This document shows, in pieces, positions 23,904-34,468 of a DNA stretch of 64,000 nt. Location: the NCBI GenBank assembly GCA_900556605.1, contig USPC01000002.1, forward strand, positions 1 through 64,000, read 5' to 3'. Position 1 is the stretch's first letter; the number at the start of each line of letters is the position of its first letter. Origin of the DNA: an uncultured Collinsella sp. Lineage in GTDB: Bacteria; Actinomycetota; Coriobacteriia; Coriobacteriales; Coriobacteriaceae. Below the pieces are notes generated by a model that saw only the letters and a program-made list of their open reading frames with translations, was not told the DNA's origin and searched no databases. Position numbers and translations under genes: made by a program.

Positions 23904-25973
23904 ATGTCTTCCCAGTTGACGGTTATTATCGCCGGTATCGTGCTGGTTGTGGCCATCGTGGTCGCGCTGGTCATCATGCGTCGCGGCGATTCCCGTTTTA
24001 CCTACGATACGCAGCATGGAACGGCCCCGCGCGCCACCGAGGGCGAGGGCAATACCGCGGCGACCGCCTTTAAGGGCCGCTTTTCCATCCTCACCACGGG
24101 TGTGGGCGCGATGTTTGCGGCGCTCGCCGTCAAGCTGTGGGGCATGCAGATGGTCTCGTCGGACTATTACGAGAAGCAGGCTAATAGCAATCAGACTCGC
24201 ACCGTTACCACTCCCGCTGTGCGCGGCCGCATCCTCGACCGCAATGGCGTGGCGCTTGTCCAGAACCGTCCCTCACTTGCTGTCGTGGCCTACCGCGACC
24301 TTGCCGAGGATGAGGTTCTGGTTCGCCATCTTGCCAACGTGCTTGGAATGCCTTACGTGGCGGTCCTTCGCAATATTCAGGACAATACAGAGGGCGCTCA
24401 GAGCCTGCATACCATCGCGACGGACGTCCGTCGCTCCACGGTTGCCTATATTCAGGAGCATGCCGGCGAGTTCCCGGGCGTCAAGATTGCCGAGCGTACC
24501 GAGCGCCAGTATCCATATGGCGAGACGGCATGCCATATCTTGGGCTATACCGGCACCATTACCTCCGAGCAGCTCGAGGCCCAGAATAAGAAAACCTCTG
24601 GCGATGATGATGCTTCTGCTGGCAAGATTACGTACCAGTCGGGCGATATCGTGGGCCAGGCGGGCGTTGAGAGCTACTACGAAAACCTGCTACAGGGTAT
24701 TCGTGGCGAGCAGACCGTCAAGGTCGATGCCTCGGGCAATGTGACCGGTCAGGCCGGCGCCGTGCCCGCGAAGGCCGGCTCCGACATTAAGCTCACGCTC
24801 GATCTTAAGATCCAACAGGCCTGTGAGACGGCGCTGGCGAGCGCTATCGAACTTGCCAAGACCACTGGCTACAGCAATGCCGGCAACGGCGCTGTGGTGT
24901 GTCTCGATCCCAACAATGGCGAGATCCTGGGCATGGCGAGCGAGCCCAAGTTCGATCCGTCCGTCTTTATCGGCGGCGTCTCAAATGACGTGTGGACCGA
25001 GCTCAATGATGACAAGGGTTCGCACCCGCTGCTCAACCGCGCCATTAGCGGACAGTACATGTCGGCTTCGACCATCAAGCCGCTCTCGGCACTGGCCGGT
25101 CTTGAGTTTGGAACCTACACTTCAACGCAGACAACCAACTGCACGGGCTATTGGACGGGCCTGGGCAAGGCTTGGGGCAAGCGCTGCTGGCTGACGTCTG
25201 GCCACGGCACCATGACGCTGCAGTCGGGTATTGCCAACTCGTGCGACCCTGTCTTCTACGACATGGGCAAGGCGTTCTTTTATGACGAGCAACATCCCGA
25301 GGGCCTGCAGGAGGTCTTTCGTCGCTGGGGTCTAGGCAAAACCTGCGGTATCGATCTGCCGAGTGAGGGCGCGGGCCGTATTCCCGATGCCGAGTGGAAA
25401 GAGTCGTACTTCACCGACGCCTCTGCAGAGGACCGCAAGTGGAATGCCGGCGATATGACCAACATTGCCATCGGCCAGGGTGACATCCTGGTGACGCCCC
25501 TGCAGATGGCGTGTGCCTATATGGGTCTTGCCAACGGCGGCAAACAGTACGTGCCTCATGTGTTTTTGTCTGCCGTGTCGCGCGATGGCGACGGCGATGC
25601 CTATAAGTACAACGGCAAGGGCAAGAAGAAGCGCCTGGAGGCCAAGATCAACAGCGATTCGGATTTGGCTCTAGTTCGCAACGGCATGCACGACGTGATT
25701 TACACGGCATCGACGTCCCTGGCGGCGCACTTTGGCACCCTGACGCCGCAGGTATACGGCAAGTCGGGCACGGGCGAGAAAAGCGGCGAGGACGAATACG
25801 CGTGGTTCTGCGCCTATGCACCGGCCGATGACCCCAAGTATGTCATCGCTACCGTCCTGGAGCAGGGCGGCGGTGGCTCAGATACCGCGATGCATGTCGT
25901 GCGCGACGTGCTCGGCGTGATTTATGGCGAGCCCGATACCTCTTCGGCCTCGGGCGATTCTTCGGTTCGATAG
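23904..25973 (+). CDS. mrdA: Penicillin-binding protein 2 (elongasome transpeptidase)
   Basis: This class B transpeptidase crosslinks lateral-wall peptidoglycan with RodA. It has 689 residues. The pedestal begins VRGRILDRNGV. The active site Ser-x-x-Lys is STIK in MSASTIKPL. The second motif is SCD in IANSCDPVFYD, as in many PBP2s, and the third is KSGTGE. Unlike the usual single anchor there are two N-terminal hydrophobic helices (about 6-26 and 60-78) with a charged loop between them, implying an outside N-terminus. rodA follows 9 bases downstream. Confidence 0.95.
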   Translation: MSSQLTVIIAGIVLVVAIVVALVIMRRGDSRFTYDTQHGTAPRATEGEGNTAATAFKGRFSILTTGVGAMFAALAVKLWGMQMVSSDYYEKQANSNQTRTVTTPAVRGRILDRNGVALVQNRPSLAVVAYRDLAEDEVLVRHLANVLGMPYVAVLRNIQDNTEGAQSLHTIATDVRRSTVAYIQEHAGEFPGVKIAERTERQYPYGETACHILGYTGTITSEQLEAQNKKTSGDDDASAGKITYQSGDIVGQAGVESYYENLLQGIRGEQTVKVDASGNVTGQAGAVPAKAGSDIKLTLDLKIQQACETALASAIELAKTTGYSNAGNGAVVCLDPNNGEILGMASEPKFDPSVFIGGVSNDVWTELNDDKGSHPLLNRAISGQYMSASTIKPLSALAGLEFGTYTSTQTTNCTGYWTGLGKAWGKRCWLTSGHGTMTLQSGIANSCDPVFYDMGKAFFYDEQHPEGLQEVFRRWGLGKTCGIDLPSEGAGRIPDAEWKESYFTDASAEDRKWNAGDMTNIAIGQGDILVTPLQMACAYMGLANGGKQYVPHVFLSAVSRDGDGDAYKYNGKGKKKRLEAKINSDSDLALVRNGMHDVIYTASTSLAAHFGTLTPQVYGKSGTGEKSGEDEYAWFCAYAPADDPKYVIATVLEQGGGGSDTAMHVVRDVLGVIYGEPDTSSASGDSSVR

Positions 25974-25982
25974 GAGGTTGCG

Positions 25983-27209
25983 ATGGATTTTTCTCCGGCG
26001 GATCTGTTCCGTTCAACCAAGACCGGCTCTCGCAGCAGCCTGGACCGCGTCAACAAGCAACTTTCGGCCTCGCGCGGCACGTTTCGCCAAAAGGTGCATA
26101 TCGGTGTGCTCGTGGCTACTGTGGCTCTCGTCGCCTACGGCGCCATCATTATCTGGTCGGCTTCGCAGTTTAAGGCCGACGCTTCGTTCTCACGCCATCT
26201 GCTGGGAATTGGAATCGGTACGGTGCTGGCGGTGCTGGTCTGGCGTACCGACCTGCGCGGTATTTCCAATTTCTCGACGGCGTTGCTCGTCATCGACCTG
26301 ATCGTGATCCTCTCGCCCAAGATTCCGGGTCTGTCCTATACAGGCGGTCTGGGCATGACGGGCTGGATCAAGATTCCCGGTATCGGCTTGACATTCCAGC
26401 CGGTTGAGCTTGCCAAGCTCATCACCATCTTCTTTATTGCTACGCTTGGCTCGCAGTATAACGGTCGCATCGATACCGTTCGCGACTACGTCAAGCTCTG
26501 CGGCATGCTGTCCATTCCGTTTTTGGCCGTCGTTGCCATGGGCGACCTGGGCTCGGGCCTGGTCGTGCTTGTTTCGGGCGCCATCGTCATTTGTATGAGC
26601 GGTGCACGCCGCGAATGGGTGCTGTCGACTCTGGCCCTGCTCGTGGGCCTGGTGGCCCTCGTTCTGGCGCTCGATTCGGTCTTTGATTCGTTGCTCGGCC
26701 ACGATGTGCTCATCAAGCAGTATCAGATGAACCGTCTGACGGTCTTTATCGACCCCGATAATGCCGATTCGGACGATGCCTACAACCTGCAGCAGTCGCT
26801 TATCGCCGTTGGCTCGGGCGGCTTCTTTGGTAAGGGTTTGGGCCATGCGACGCAGTCGGCCGGCGGCTTTCTGCCTGAGTTCCACACCGACTTCGTCTTC
26901 GCCTTCCTGTCCGAGACCTTTGGTTTTTGCGGTTCCTTTTTTCTCCTGTGCCTCTACGTGCTGCTGATCTTTTCGACGATTCGCGTCGCCTTTAAGTGTG
27001 AGTCGCTGTTCCTGCGTCTGTCGTGCGTAGGTATCGTCGGCATGTGGGCATTCCAGACCTTTGAGAACATCGGCATGTGCATCGGCATGATGCCGATTAC
27101 CGGTATTCCGCTACCGTTTATTAGCTTTGGTTCGTCTTCGATGATGATCCAACTGCTGACGGTGGGTATCGTACAATCCATATGGCGGCATCGTTCGGGC
27201 GCCGCGTAA
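25983..27209 (+). CDS. rodA: SEDS peptidoglycan glycosyltransferase RodA
   Basis: It polymerises lipid II into glycan strands during elongation as partner of PBP2. The 408-residue protein has about ten membrane helices. FQPVELAKL and GGFFGKGLG are SEDS landmarks. The catalytic Asp of this family fits EFHTDFVFA (near residue 304). The C-terminal GIPLPFISFGSSSM is the SEDS signature. About 38 N-terminal residues are cytoplasmic and basic. Confidence 0.96.
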   Translation: MDFSPADLFRSTKTGSRSSLDRVNKQLSASRGTFRQKVHIGVLVATVALVAYGAIIIWSASQFKADASFSRHLLGIGIGTVLAVLVWRTDLRGISNFSTALLVIDLIVILSPKIPGLSYTGGLGMTGWIKIPGIGLTFQPVELAKLITIFFIATLGSQYNGRIDTVRDYVKLCGMLSIPFLAVVAMGDLGSGLVVLVSGAIVICMSGARREWVLSTLALLVGLVALVLALDSVFDSLLGHDVLIKQYQMNRLTVFIDPDNADSDDAYNLQQSLIAVGSGGFFGKGLGHATQSAGGFLPEFHTDFVFAFLSETFGFCGSFFLLCLYVLLIFSTIRVAFKCESLFLRLSCVGIVGMWAFQTFENIGMCIGMMPITGIPLPFISFGSSSMMIQLLTVGIVQSIWRHRSGAA

Positions 27210-27227
27210 CCGCTGGAGGGGTTTGCT

Positions 27228-28157
27228 ATGAAAATTCCCGTAGATAAGCTGACCCGCGCTTTTAAGATGGGCGCGTCCGTTAAGAAGGATTCCGATACGC
27301 CGGTGCGCGTCTCGGTCTATCTGGATTCGTCCGCCTCGCGCTTTCTGGCCGAGACGGTGCGTGACGCCTTTGTGCCGCAGACGACCTCGGGCATTGTGCG
27401 CGTCGAGCGTCTGGGGGAGGAGCGAATTGCTCCAAAGACCGATACCGATGTGGTACTGGTGCTCTCGTGTGGTTCCGACCGCTTGGAGAGTGCCGTGCAG
27501 GAGCTCGTGATCGCCGGTGCGCCCGTGTGCGTGCTTGCCGAGTCTGCTGTGGAGGTGCCGTTTATCGAGGAGTCCACGCCCATGCTCGGCGTGGTAGCGG
27601 CAACCGATAAGACGTATCTGCTCGAGACGCTTGCCCGCTGGATTCTCGATCGCACCGACAAGGAAACGGCCTTTGCGGCGAACTTTGCCTTCATGCGCAT
27701 CGCGGCGGCCAATCGTATCATCACCTCGTGCGCGCTCACCAATATGGCGACCGGTGCGCTGGTGTTTTTGCCGGGCGCCGATTATCCCGTTATGGCGCTG
27801 GCGCAGGTGGGCATGCTCTTTGAGCTCGCTGCCGTCTTTGGACGCGGCATTAAGCCCGAGCGCGGCTACGAGGTCGCGGGCGTGCTTGCCGGCGGCTTGG
27901 TGATCCGCGCGGTCACCCGCGCGCTCGTCAAGCAGACGCCGCATATTGGGTTTGCCGTCAAGGCGCTCACTGCTGCCGCGGGCACCTATGGCATGGGCCG
28001 TGCGCTCGTTTCGCTCTACGAGCGCGATGTCGACTACAGCCGTGCCAACGAGGTGGTCACTGCCACGTTCTCCCGCGTTCGCAATCTGGTGACCACGGTC
28101 GCGGGCGCTACCCGTCCTATGGCGTCCTACCAAGACGCATCCGATCTCGCTGCTTAG
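27228..28157 (+). CDS. DUF697-like membrane-associated protein, function unknown
   Basis: The 309-residue protein lies 18 bases after rodA and 10 before the radical-SAM gene, apparently in the same transcript. Residues 25-140 look like an alpha/beta domain, with VRVSVYLDSS and TDVVLVLSCGSD resembling a degenerate nucleotide-binding fold without a P-loop. Residues 150-280 are hydrophobic helices (ITSCALTNMATGALVFLPG, YEVAGVLAGGLVIRAVTR) resembling the DUF697/YcjF helical region often attached to GTPases. I do not know its function. Its position suggests a link to envelope growth. Confidence 0.7.
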   Translation: MKIPVDKLTRAFKMGASVKKDSDTPVRVSVYLDSSASRFLAETVRDAFVPQTTSGIVRVERLGEERIAPKTDTDVVLVLSCGSDRLESAVQELVIAGAPVCVLAESAVEVPFIEESTPMLGVVAATDKTYLLETLARWILDRTDKETAFAANFAFMRIAAANRIITSCALTNMATGALVFLPGADYPVMALAQVGMLFELAAVFGRGIKPERGYEVAGVLAGGLVIRAVTRALVKQTPHIGFAVKALTAAAGTYGMGRALVSLYERDVDYSRANEVVTATFSRVRNLVTTVAGATRPMASYQDASDLAA

Positions 28158-28167
28158 GGGTTTTCCG

Positions 28168-30045
28168 TTGCGCGTTCCGTACCAAGATTGTTTTCATTTA
28201 ATTGAGCCGTTGCTCGCCAAGGTCGAGAAGCCGAGTCGCTATATCGATCACGAGTGGGGCACGCTTTCCAAGGCCGATGCCGACTACCGTTGCTGCCTGA
28301 TCTACCCGGATGTGTACGAGGTCGGTCTGCCCAACCAGGGTATCGCCATCCTCTACAACATCCTTAACCAGGCCGAGGGCATCTCCTGCGAGCGTGGCTA
28401 TGTGCCGTGGCCCGATATGGGTGACGCCATGCGCGAGGCGGGTATTCCGCTGCTGTCGCTCGAGGGTGCAGCGCCGGTCGCTTCGTTTGATATCGTCGGT
28501 CTGCATGTGCCGCACGAGATGGCAGTGACGAACTTCCTCGAGGCACTCGACCTCGCTGGTATTCCGCTGTTAGCGGCTGACCGCACCGAGGACGACCCCA
28601 TTATCATCGCCGGCGGCCCCTCGGTGTACAACCCCGAGCCGTACGCGGCCTTCTTCGATGTTATCCTCATCGGCGAGGGCGAGGAATCGCTGCTCGAGAC
28701 CTGCCAGTTGCATCGCCGTCTGCGTGACGAAGGAGTCCCGCGCGCGCAGATTGTCGAGCAGCTTGCATCCATTGCCGGCAACTACGTGCCGTCGCTCTAT
28801 GAGGTTTGTCACGACGAGCCCTGCTCGCCGCATGGCTACACCGTGCCGCGTGAGGGCAAGGATGCGCCGACCGTGGTCTACAAGCGCGTCGTCGAGGATT
28901 TCGGCGCCACGAATCCGCTGTCGCAGTCGTGTGTGCCCTATGCGCAGCTGGTCCACGACCGCCTGTCTATCGAGATCCTGCGCGGCTGCGCCCGCGGCTG
29001 TCGTTTTTGCCAGGCCGGCATGACGTATCGCCCGGTGCGTGAGCGCTCGGCCGACCAGATCGTCTCGTCGGTGATTCAGGGTCTGGAAAAGACCGGCTAT
29101 GACGAGGTGTCGCTGACCTCGCTCTCCACGACCGACCACTCCTGCATTCGCGATGTGCTCGGCAGGCTCAACCATCGCCTGGAGGATACGGGTATTCGCG
29201 TGTCTATTCCGTCGCAGCGCCTGGATTCGTTTGGCGTGGATATGGCCGAGTCGGTCGCCGGCGAAAAGAAGGGCGGACTGACGTTCGCGCCCGAGGCCGG
29301 CAGCCAGCGCATGCGCGACATCATTAACAAGAACGTGACCGAGGAGGACCTGGACCGTGCGGCCAAGGCGGCCTTCGAGGCCGGTTGGAACCGCATGAAG
29401 CTCTACTTTATGATGGGCCTTCCCGGCGAGCGCGACGAGGACATCGTGGCCATCGCCAATCTGGCCGATCACGTGCTGGAGCTCGGTCGTTCCGTGGTGC
29501 CCAAGGCTCGTCGCGGCTCGATCTCGGTGTCGATCTCGGTTTCGGTCTTTATCCCCAAGGCTGCCACGCCGTTCCAGTGGTGCCCGCAGCTCGACTACGA
29601 CGACGTCAAGCGTCGCCAGAAGCTGCTCGTCACGAGCGTTCGCAACCGTGCCGTCCGCGTTCATTACCACGATGCCGAGACCTCGCTCATCGAGGCCGCG
29701 CTGTCCCGCGCCGGTCGTGACATGACGCCCGTCATCATCGATGCTTGGCGCTCGGGCTCTCGCTTTGACGCCTGGGTAGAGCATTTCTCGCTCGATAACT
29801 GGAAGGAAGCTGCTGCCAAAAACGGCATCGACCTCAATGAGCTCGTGCACCTGCCCTACGAGTTGGATTGGCGTTTGCCGTGGGAGCATGTGAGCCCCGG
29901 CTGCACGCGCGGTTTCCTCGAGCGCGAGTACCGTCGCTCGCTCGAGGGCGTCACGACTCCCGACTGCACCCGCACGTCGTGCACCGGCTGCGGAATCTGC
30001 CCCACGCTCCACGCCAAGAATGTATTGATGGGTGATCGCGCATGA
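28168..30045 (+). CDS. B12-binding-like / radical SAM protein (TIGR03960 type)
   Basis: The 625-residue protein has an N-terminal cobalamin-binding-like domain (about 40-200) and a radical SAM barrel. Cys274, Cys278 and Cys281 (RGCARGCRFCQAG) hold the 4Fe-4S cluster that cleaves SAM. A second Cys cluster ends the protein (CTRTSCTGCGIC). The start is TTG 28168, 8-9 bases after an AGGGG. The stop overlaps the next gene's ATG (ATGA). This pair, next to rplU, recurs in Firmicutes and Actinobacteria. The substrate is not established to my knowledge; a tRNA or RNA modification is a common suspicion. Confidence 0.88.
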   Translation: MRVPYQDCFHLIEPLLAKVEKPSRYIDHEWGTLSKADADYRCCLIYPDVYEVGLPNQGIAILYNILNQAEGISCERGYVPWPDMGDAMREAGIPLLSLEGAAPVASFDIVGLHVPHEMAVTNFLEALDLAGIPLLAADRTEDDPIIIAGGPSVYNPEPYAAFFDVILIGEGEESLLETCQLHRRLRDEGVPRAQIVEQLASIAGNYVPSLYEVCHDEPCSPHGYTVPREGKDAPTVVYKRVVEDFGATNPLSQSCVPYAQLVHDRLSIEILRGCARGCRFCQAGMTYRPVRERSADQIVSSVIQGLEKTGYDEVSLTSLSTTDHSCIRDVLGRLNHRLEDTGIRVSIPSQRLDSFGVDMAESVAGEKKGGLTFAPEAGSQRMRDIINKNVTEEDLDRAAKAAFEAGWNRMKLYFMMGLPGERDEDIVAIANLADHVLELGRSVVPKARRGSISVSISVSVFIPKAATPFQWCPQLDYDDVKRRQKLLVTSVRNRAVRVHYHDAETSLIEAALSRAGRDMTPVIIDAWRSGSRFDAWVEHFSLDNWKEAAAKNGIDLNELVHLPYELDWRLPWEHVSPGCTRGFLEREYRRSLEGVTTPDCTRTSCTGCGICPTLHAKNVLMGDRA

Positions 30046-30854
30046 GTGAGCGCCTGACCGACAACCCCTCGCTCTTTAGGCTTCGTGTTCGCTATGGCAA
30101 GCGCGATCGCCTTAAGTACCTGGGCCATCTCGAAGTAATCCATACCATTGAGCGCATCGTGCGCCGTGCGGGACTTCCCTATGCCGTCACGCAGGGCTTC
30201 TCTCCGCACATGCGCGTGGGCTTCTCTTCGGCGCTGCCGGTGGGTACGTCGTCGACCTGCGAGTGGTATGACCTGTTTATGACCGAGTTCGTGGCGCTCG
30301 ACGAGGCGTTTGGGCGCCTGGCTGCGGCGTCTCCGGCCGATCTGGCGCCCATTGAGGCGGCGTACATCGACGTGCGCACGCCGGCGTTGACGGCGCAGCT
30401 CACGCGCCTGTCGTATCGCATCGACTTGCACCTGGATCCCGAGGCGCCCGTAAGCGCCGACGAGGTGCGTCGTGCGATCGACACGCTGCGCGCGGATCAT
30501 GGCATCGACTACGCGCGCGGCAAAAAGAGCAAGCGCTTGGATTTGGATCACACGCTCGTTGGCTATGAGCTCACGGCGGGGGAGCGCCCGGACCATTTGG
30601 TGCTCATGCTCGACACCTATGCCGACAACGAGGGCTCCATGCGTCCGGAAATTTTGCTTTCTGCTGCTGATGTTTTGTTGCAGGGCTTGACCCCGGGCGT
30701 GGATGCACCTATTGTTTCCACCGGTATGCAAGACCTCGTGACCATCTGCTCCTACGATGTCGAGCGTCAGAATCAAGCATGCGAGGACGATGAGGGCCGA
30801 CTCGTCAGCCCCATACCTGTGCGAACTTGTGGATTTGCTCCACATACTCGTTGA
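30042..30854 (+). CDS. DUF2344 protein (TIGR03936), partner of the radical SAM protein
   Basis: The 270-residue protein overlaps the preceding stop by 4 bases. The N-terminus FRLRVRYGKRDRLKYLGHLE, then GLPYAVTQGFSPHMRVGFSSALPVG, is the family signature. In some bacteria this domain is fused to the radical SAM protein, which supports a common job. Many basic residues early in the protein suggest RNA binding. The strong rplU promoter lies over its stop codon. Confidence 0.85.
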   Translation: MSERLTDNPSLFRLRVRYGKRDRLKYLGHLEVIHTIERIVRRAGLPYAVTQGFSPHMRVGFSSALPVGTSSTCEWYDLFMTEFVALDEAFGRLAAASPADLAPIEAAYIDVRTPALTAQLTRLSYRIDLHLDPEAPVSADEVRRAIDTLRADHGIDYARGKKSKRLDLDHTLVGYELTAGERPDHLVLMLDTYADNEGSMRPEILLSAADVLLQGLTPGVDAPIVSTGMQDLVTICSYDVERQNQACEDDEGRLVSPIPVRTCGFAPHTR

Positions 30855-30879
30855 CGGGGTTATTTTCGCCTGCTACTAT
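30851..30879 (+). promoter_or_regulatory. Promoter of rplU-rpmA
   Basis: TTGACG (30851-30856), exactly 17 bases, then TACTAT (30874-30879), about 40 bases before the rplU start. It overlaps the end of the DUF2344 gene. Confidence 0.8.
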
Positions 30880-30921
30880 ATTCGACTGTTGCACTAACTG
30901 ATGCATGAAGGGCAAGTAAAC

Positions 30922-31296
30922 ATGTACGCAATCGTTAACACGGGCGGCAAGCAGTACAAGGTCGCCACCGACGATGTCATCACCGTCGAGAAGATTGAGG
31001 GCAATGAGGGCGACAAGGTCACCCTGCCGGTTATCTTCCTCAACGATGGTAAGAAGATCGTCACCGATCCCGACAAGCTGGCCAAGGCCAAGGTTACCGC
31101 TCAGATCGTTGAGCAGTTCAAGGGCGAGAAGCAGCTGGTCTTCAAGTTCCACAAGCGCAAGCGCTATCGTCGTCTGAAGGGTCACCGTCAGCAGCTCACC
31201 AAGCTGAAGATCGTGAAGGTTCAGGCTACCTCCCGCGCCAAGAAGGCTGTCAAGGCAGAGGCTGAGGCTGTTGCCGAGGCTCCCGTCGCCGAGTAG
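30922..31296 (+). CDS. rplU: 50S ribosomal protein bL21
   Basis: This large-subunit protein binds 23S rRNA and contacts L20. From ATG 30922 it is 124 residues: MYAIVNTGGKQYKV at the N-terminus, FKFHKRKRYRRLKGHRQQ near 75-95. A 20-residue Ala/Glu/Lys tail extends beyond the usual 103. A TTG or other upstream in-frame start at 30901 is less likely. rpmA follows. Confidence 0.96.
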   Translation: MYAIVNTGGKQYKVATDDVITVEKIEGNEGDKVTLPVIFLNDGKKIVTDPDKLAKAKVTAQIVEQFKGEKQLVFKFHKRKRYRRLKGHRQQLTKLKIVKVQATSRAKKAVKAEAEAVAEAPVAE

Positions 31297-31329
31297 ATTA
31301 CACTCGTAACGAAAGAGTAGGTATACACA

Positions 31330-31587
31330 ATGGCACACAAAAAAGGACTCGGTTCCTCCCGTAATGGCCGTGACTCCCGCGGTCAGCGCCTTGGCACGAA
31401 GCGCTATGCCGGCCAGACGGTAACCACGGGCACGATTCTCGTCCGTCAGCACGGCACGCACATCCACCCGGGTGAGAACGTTGGCCGTGGTAAGGACGAC
31501 ACGCTGTTCGCGCTGGTCGACGGTACCGTTGAGTTCCACAAGGGTATCAAGCACAGGGTCAGCGTACGCCCGCTCGCGAACGCGTAA
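31330..31587 (+). CDS. rpmA: 50S ribosomal protein bL27
   Basis: This 85-residue protein's N-terminal tail reaches the peptidyl-transferase centre. It begins [16 protein letters not shown] with no extra N-terminal propeptide, unlike the cleaved Firmicute form. [20 protein letters not shown] is the conserved core. It lies 33 bases after rplU and before a terminator. Confidence 0.97.
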   Translation: MAHKKGLGSSRNGRDSRGQRLGTKRYAGQTVTTGTILVRQHGTHIHPGENVGRGKDDTLFALVDGTVEFHKGIKHRVSVRPLANA

Positions 31588-31612
31588 TTCACCCTTCATA
31601 GAGCACATATGT

Positions 31613-31656
31613 GGGAGGCACTTGAGTTTTAGGATTCAAGGGTCTCCCTCTTTTTT
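31613..31656 (+). terminator. Terminator between rpmA and obg
   Basis: GGGAG (31613-31617) pairs with CTCCC (31644-31648), and CTTGA (31621-31625) with TCAAG (31636-31640), separated by a small internal loop. T6 follows at 31651-31656. The obg Shine-Dalgarno lies only 3 bases further, so partial read-through is likely to feed obg. Confidence 0.75.
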
Positions 31657-31660
31657 GTAG

Positions 31661-33139
<1,479 letters not shown>

Positions 33140-33142
33140 GCC

Positions 33143-33820
33143 ATGTCGCTGCGCGGTGGAATCGGTCTGCCCGAGCTTCCTCTAGAGGACGGGCGGGAGT
33201 TTAGGCTCGGCATTATGGGCGGCACATTCGACCCGATTCATTACGGGCACTTGGTGACTGCCGAGCAGGCGCGCGAGTCGCTCGACTTGGACGCTGTGCT
33301 CTTTATGCCGGCGGGCTCTCCTGCCTTTAAGCTTGACAAGCCGGTGACGCCTGCCGAGGACCGTTATGCCATGACGGTCCTCGCCACCGCTGCGAACCCG
33401 GCCTTTTTGGCGAGCCGGTTCGAGATCGACCGTCCGGGTGTAACCTATACGGCCGATACGCTTCATGCCCTTCGCGACTTTTACCCGCCGCAGGTAAAGC
33501 TCTACTTTATTACGGGCGCCGACGCGATTATCGATATCGTGACCTGGCATGATGCTGAACGAATCGCTGAGCTTGCTACCTTTATTGCGGCAACGCGACC
33601 GGGCTTTGATATCGATACGGCGCGTGCCCGAATCAAAGAGTCGGGGCTGCCGTTCGACGTGCGCTATATTCAGATTCCGGCGCTAGCGATCAGCTCGACG
33701 AACATTCGTAAGCGTGTTGCCCGCGGTATGAGCGTACGCTATCTTACGAGCGAGTCCGTGCTCGGCTACATTCGCAAACGCAGGCTATATGCCGATTTGG
33801 GCCAAGAAGATTTTGAGTGA
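33143..33820 (+). CDS. nadD: Nicotinate-nucleotide adenylyltransferase
   Basis: It adenylates nicotinate mononucleotide to deamido-NAD in NAD synthesis. The 225-residue protein has the GGTFDPIHYGHL nucleotidyltransferase motif (27-38) and ISSTNIRKRV near the C-terminus (the ISST/R motif). A 20-residue N-terminal extension precedes the core. The ATG is 3 bases after the obg stop. yqeK and rsfS follow, the usual order. Confidence 0.94.
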   Translation: MSLRGGIGLPELPLEDGREFRLGIMGGTFDPIHYGHLVTAEQARESLDLDAVLFMPAGSPAFKLDKPVTPAEDRYAMTVLATAANPAFLASRFEIDRPGVTYTADTLHALRDFYPPQVKLYFITGADAIIDIVTWHDAERIAELATFIAATRPGFDIDTARARIKESGLPFDVRYIQIPALAISSTNIRKRVARGMSVRYLTSESVLGYIRKRRLYADLGQEDFE

Positions 33821-33832
33821 TGGGGGTCTACG

Positions 33833-34441
33833 TTGTCGGTAGAGGATCAGTTTGAGGGCGATGAGCGCGCGCTGCTCAGGCGCATTCAAGAGCTGCTCGA
33901 TGTTCGCATGAAGGATAAGCGCAAGCGCTATGTGCATTCGCTGGGTGTTGCCGAGACCGCACTTCATCTGGCCGAGGTCTACGGCGTCGACCGCTTTGAT
34001 GCCGCTGCCGCCGGCTTGATCCACGACTGGGACAAGGTGCTTTCCGATGACGAGCTGGTCACGCGCGCTCTGCATTACGGCATTAAGATTGCCGGCTCTC
34101 CTTCTGCCGCGACGCCGCTTTTGCATGGCCCTGTTGCCGCCTATGAGCTTCCGCAGCTTTTTCCCGAGCTGTCGCCGGCCGTTTTCCAGGCTGTCGACCG
34201 TCACACCGTGGGCGCCTGCGACATGACGCCGCTCGATATGGTGGTCTTTGTGGCCGATGCCATCGAGCCCAACCGCCACGGCGACTATGCGCATGCGCTG
34301 CGTAAGATGGTGGGGGAGTCGACGCTCGATGAGTTGTTCTTCTCCTGTTTTGCGCAGGGTCTGGTCTATGTGATCCAGTCCGGGCGCTATCTTTATCCCA
34401 CGGCTATTACGATTTACAACCATTACGCCCAGCTGCGCTAG
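33833..34441 (+). CDS. yqeK: YqeK-type HD-domain hydrolase (diadenosine tetraphosphatase)
   Basis: The 202-residue HD-superfamily protein starts at TTG 33833 after GGGGG. Family members hydrolyse Ap4A symmetrically to two ADP. RYVHSLGVAETA supplies the first His, GLIHDWDK the metal-binding HD pair, and LHGPVAAYEL and DRHTVG later His residues. The Trp in HDWDK replaces the more usual Ile or Cys. It sits between nadD and rsfS. Confidence 0.88.
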   Translation: MSVEDQFEGDERALLRRIQELLDVRMKDKRKRYVHSLGVAETALHLAEVYGVDRFDAAAAGLIHDWDKVLSDDELVTRALHYGIKIAGSPSAATPLLHGPVAAYELPQLFPELSPAVFQAVDRHTVGACDMTPLDMVVFVADAIEPNRHGDYAHALRKMVGESTLDELFFSCFAQGLVYVIQSGRYLYPTAITIYNHYAQLR

Positions 34442-34468
34442 CTCGGGCTGTCTAGAAAGAGGTATTCC

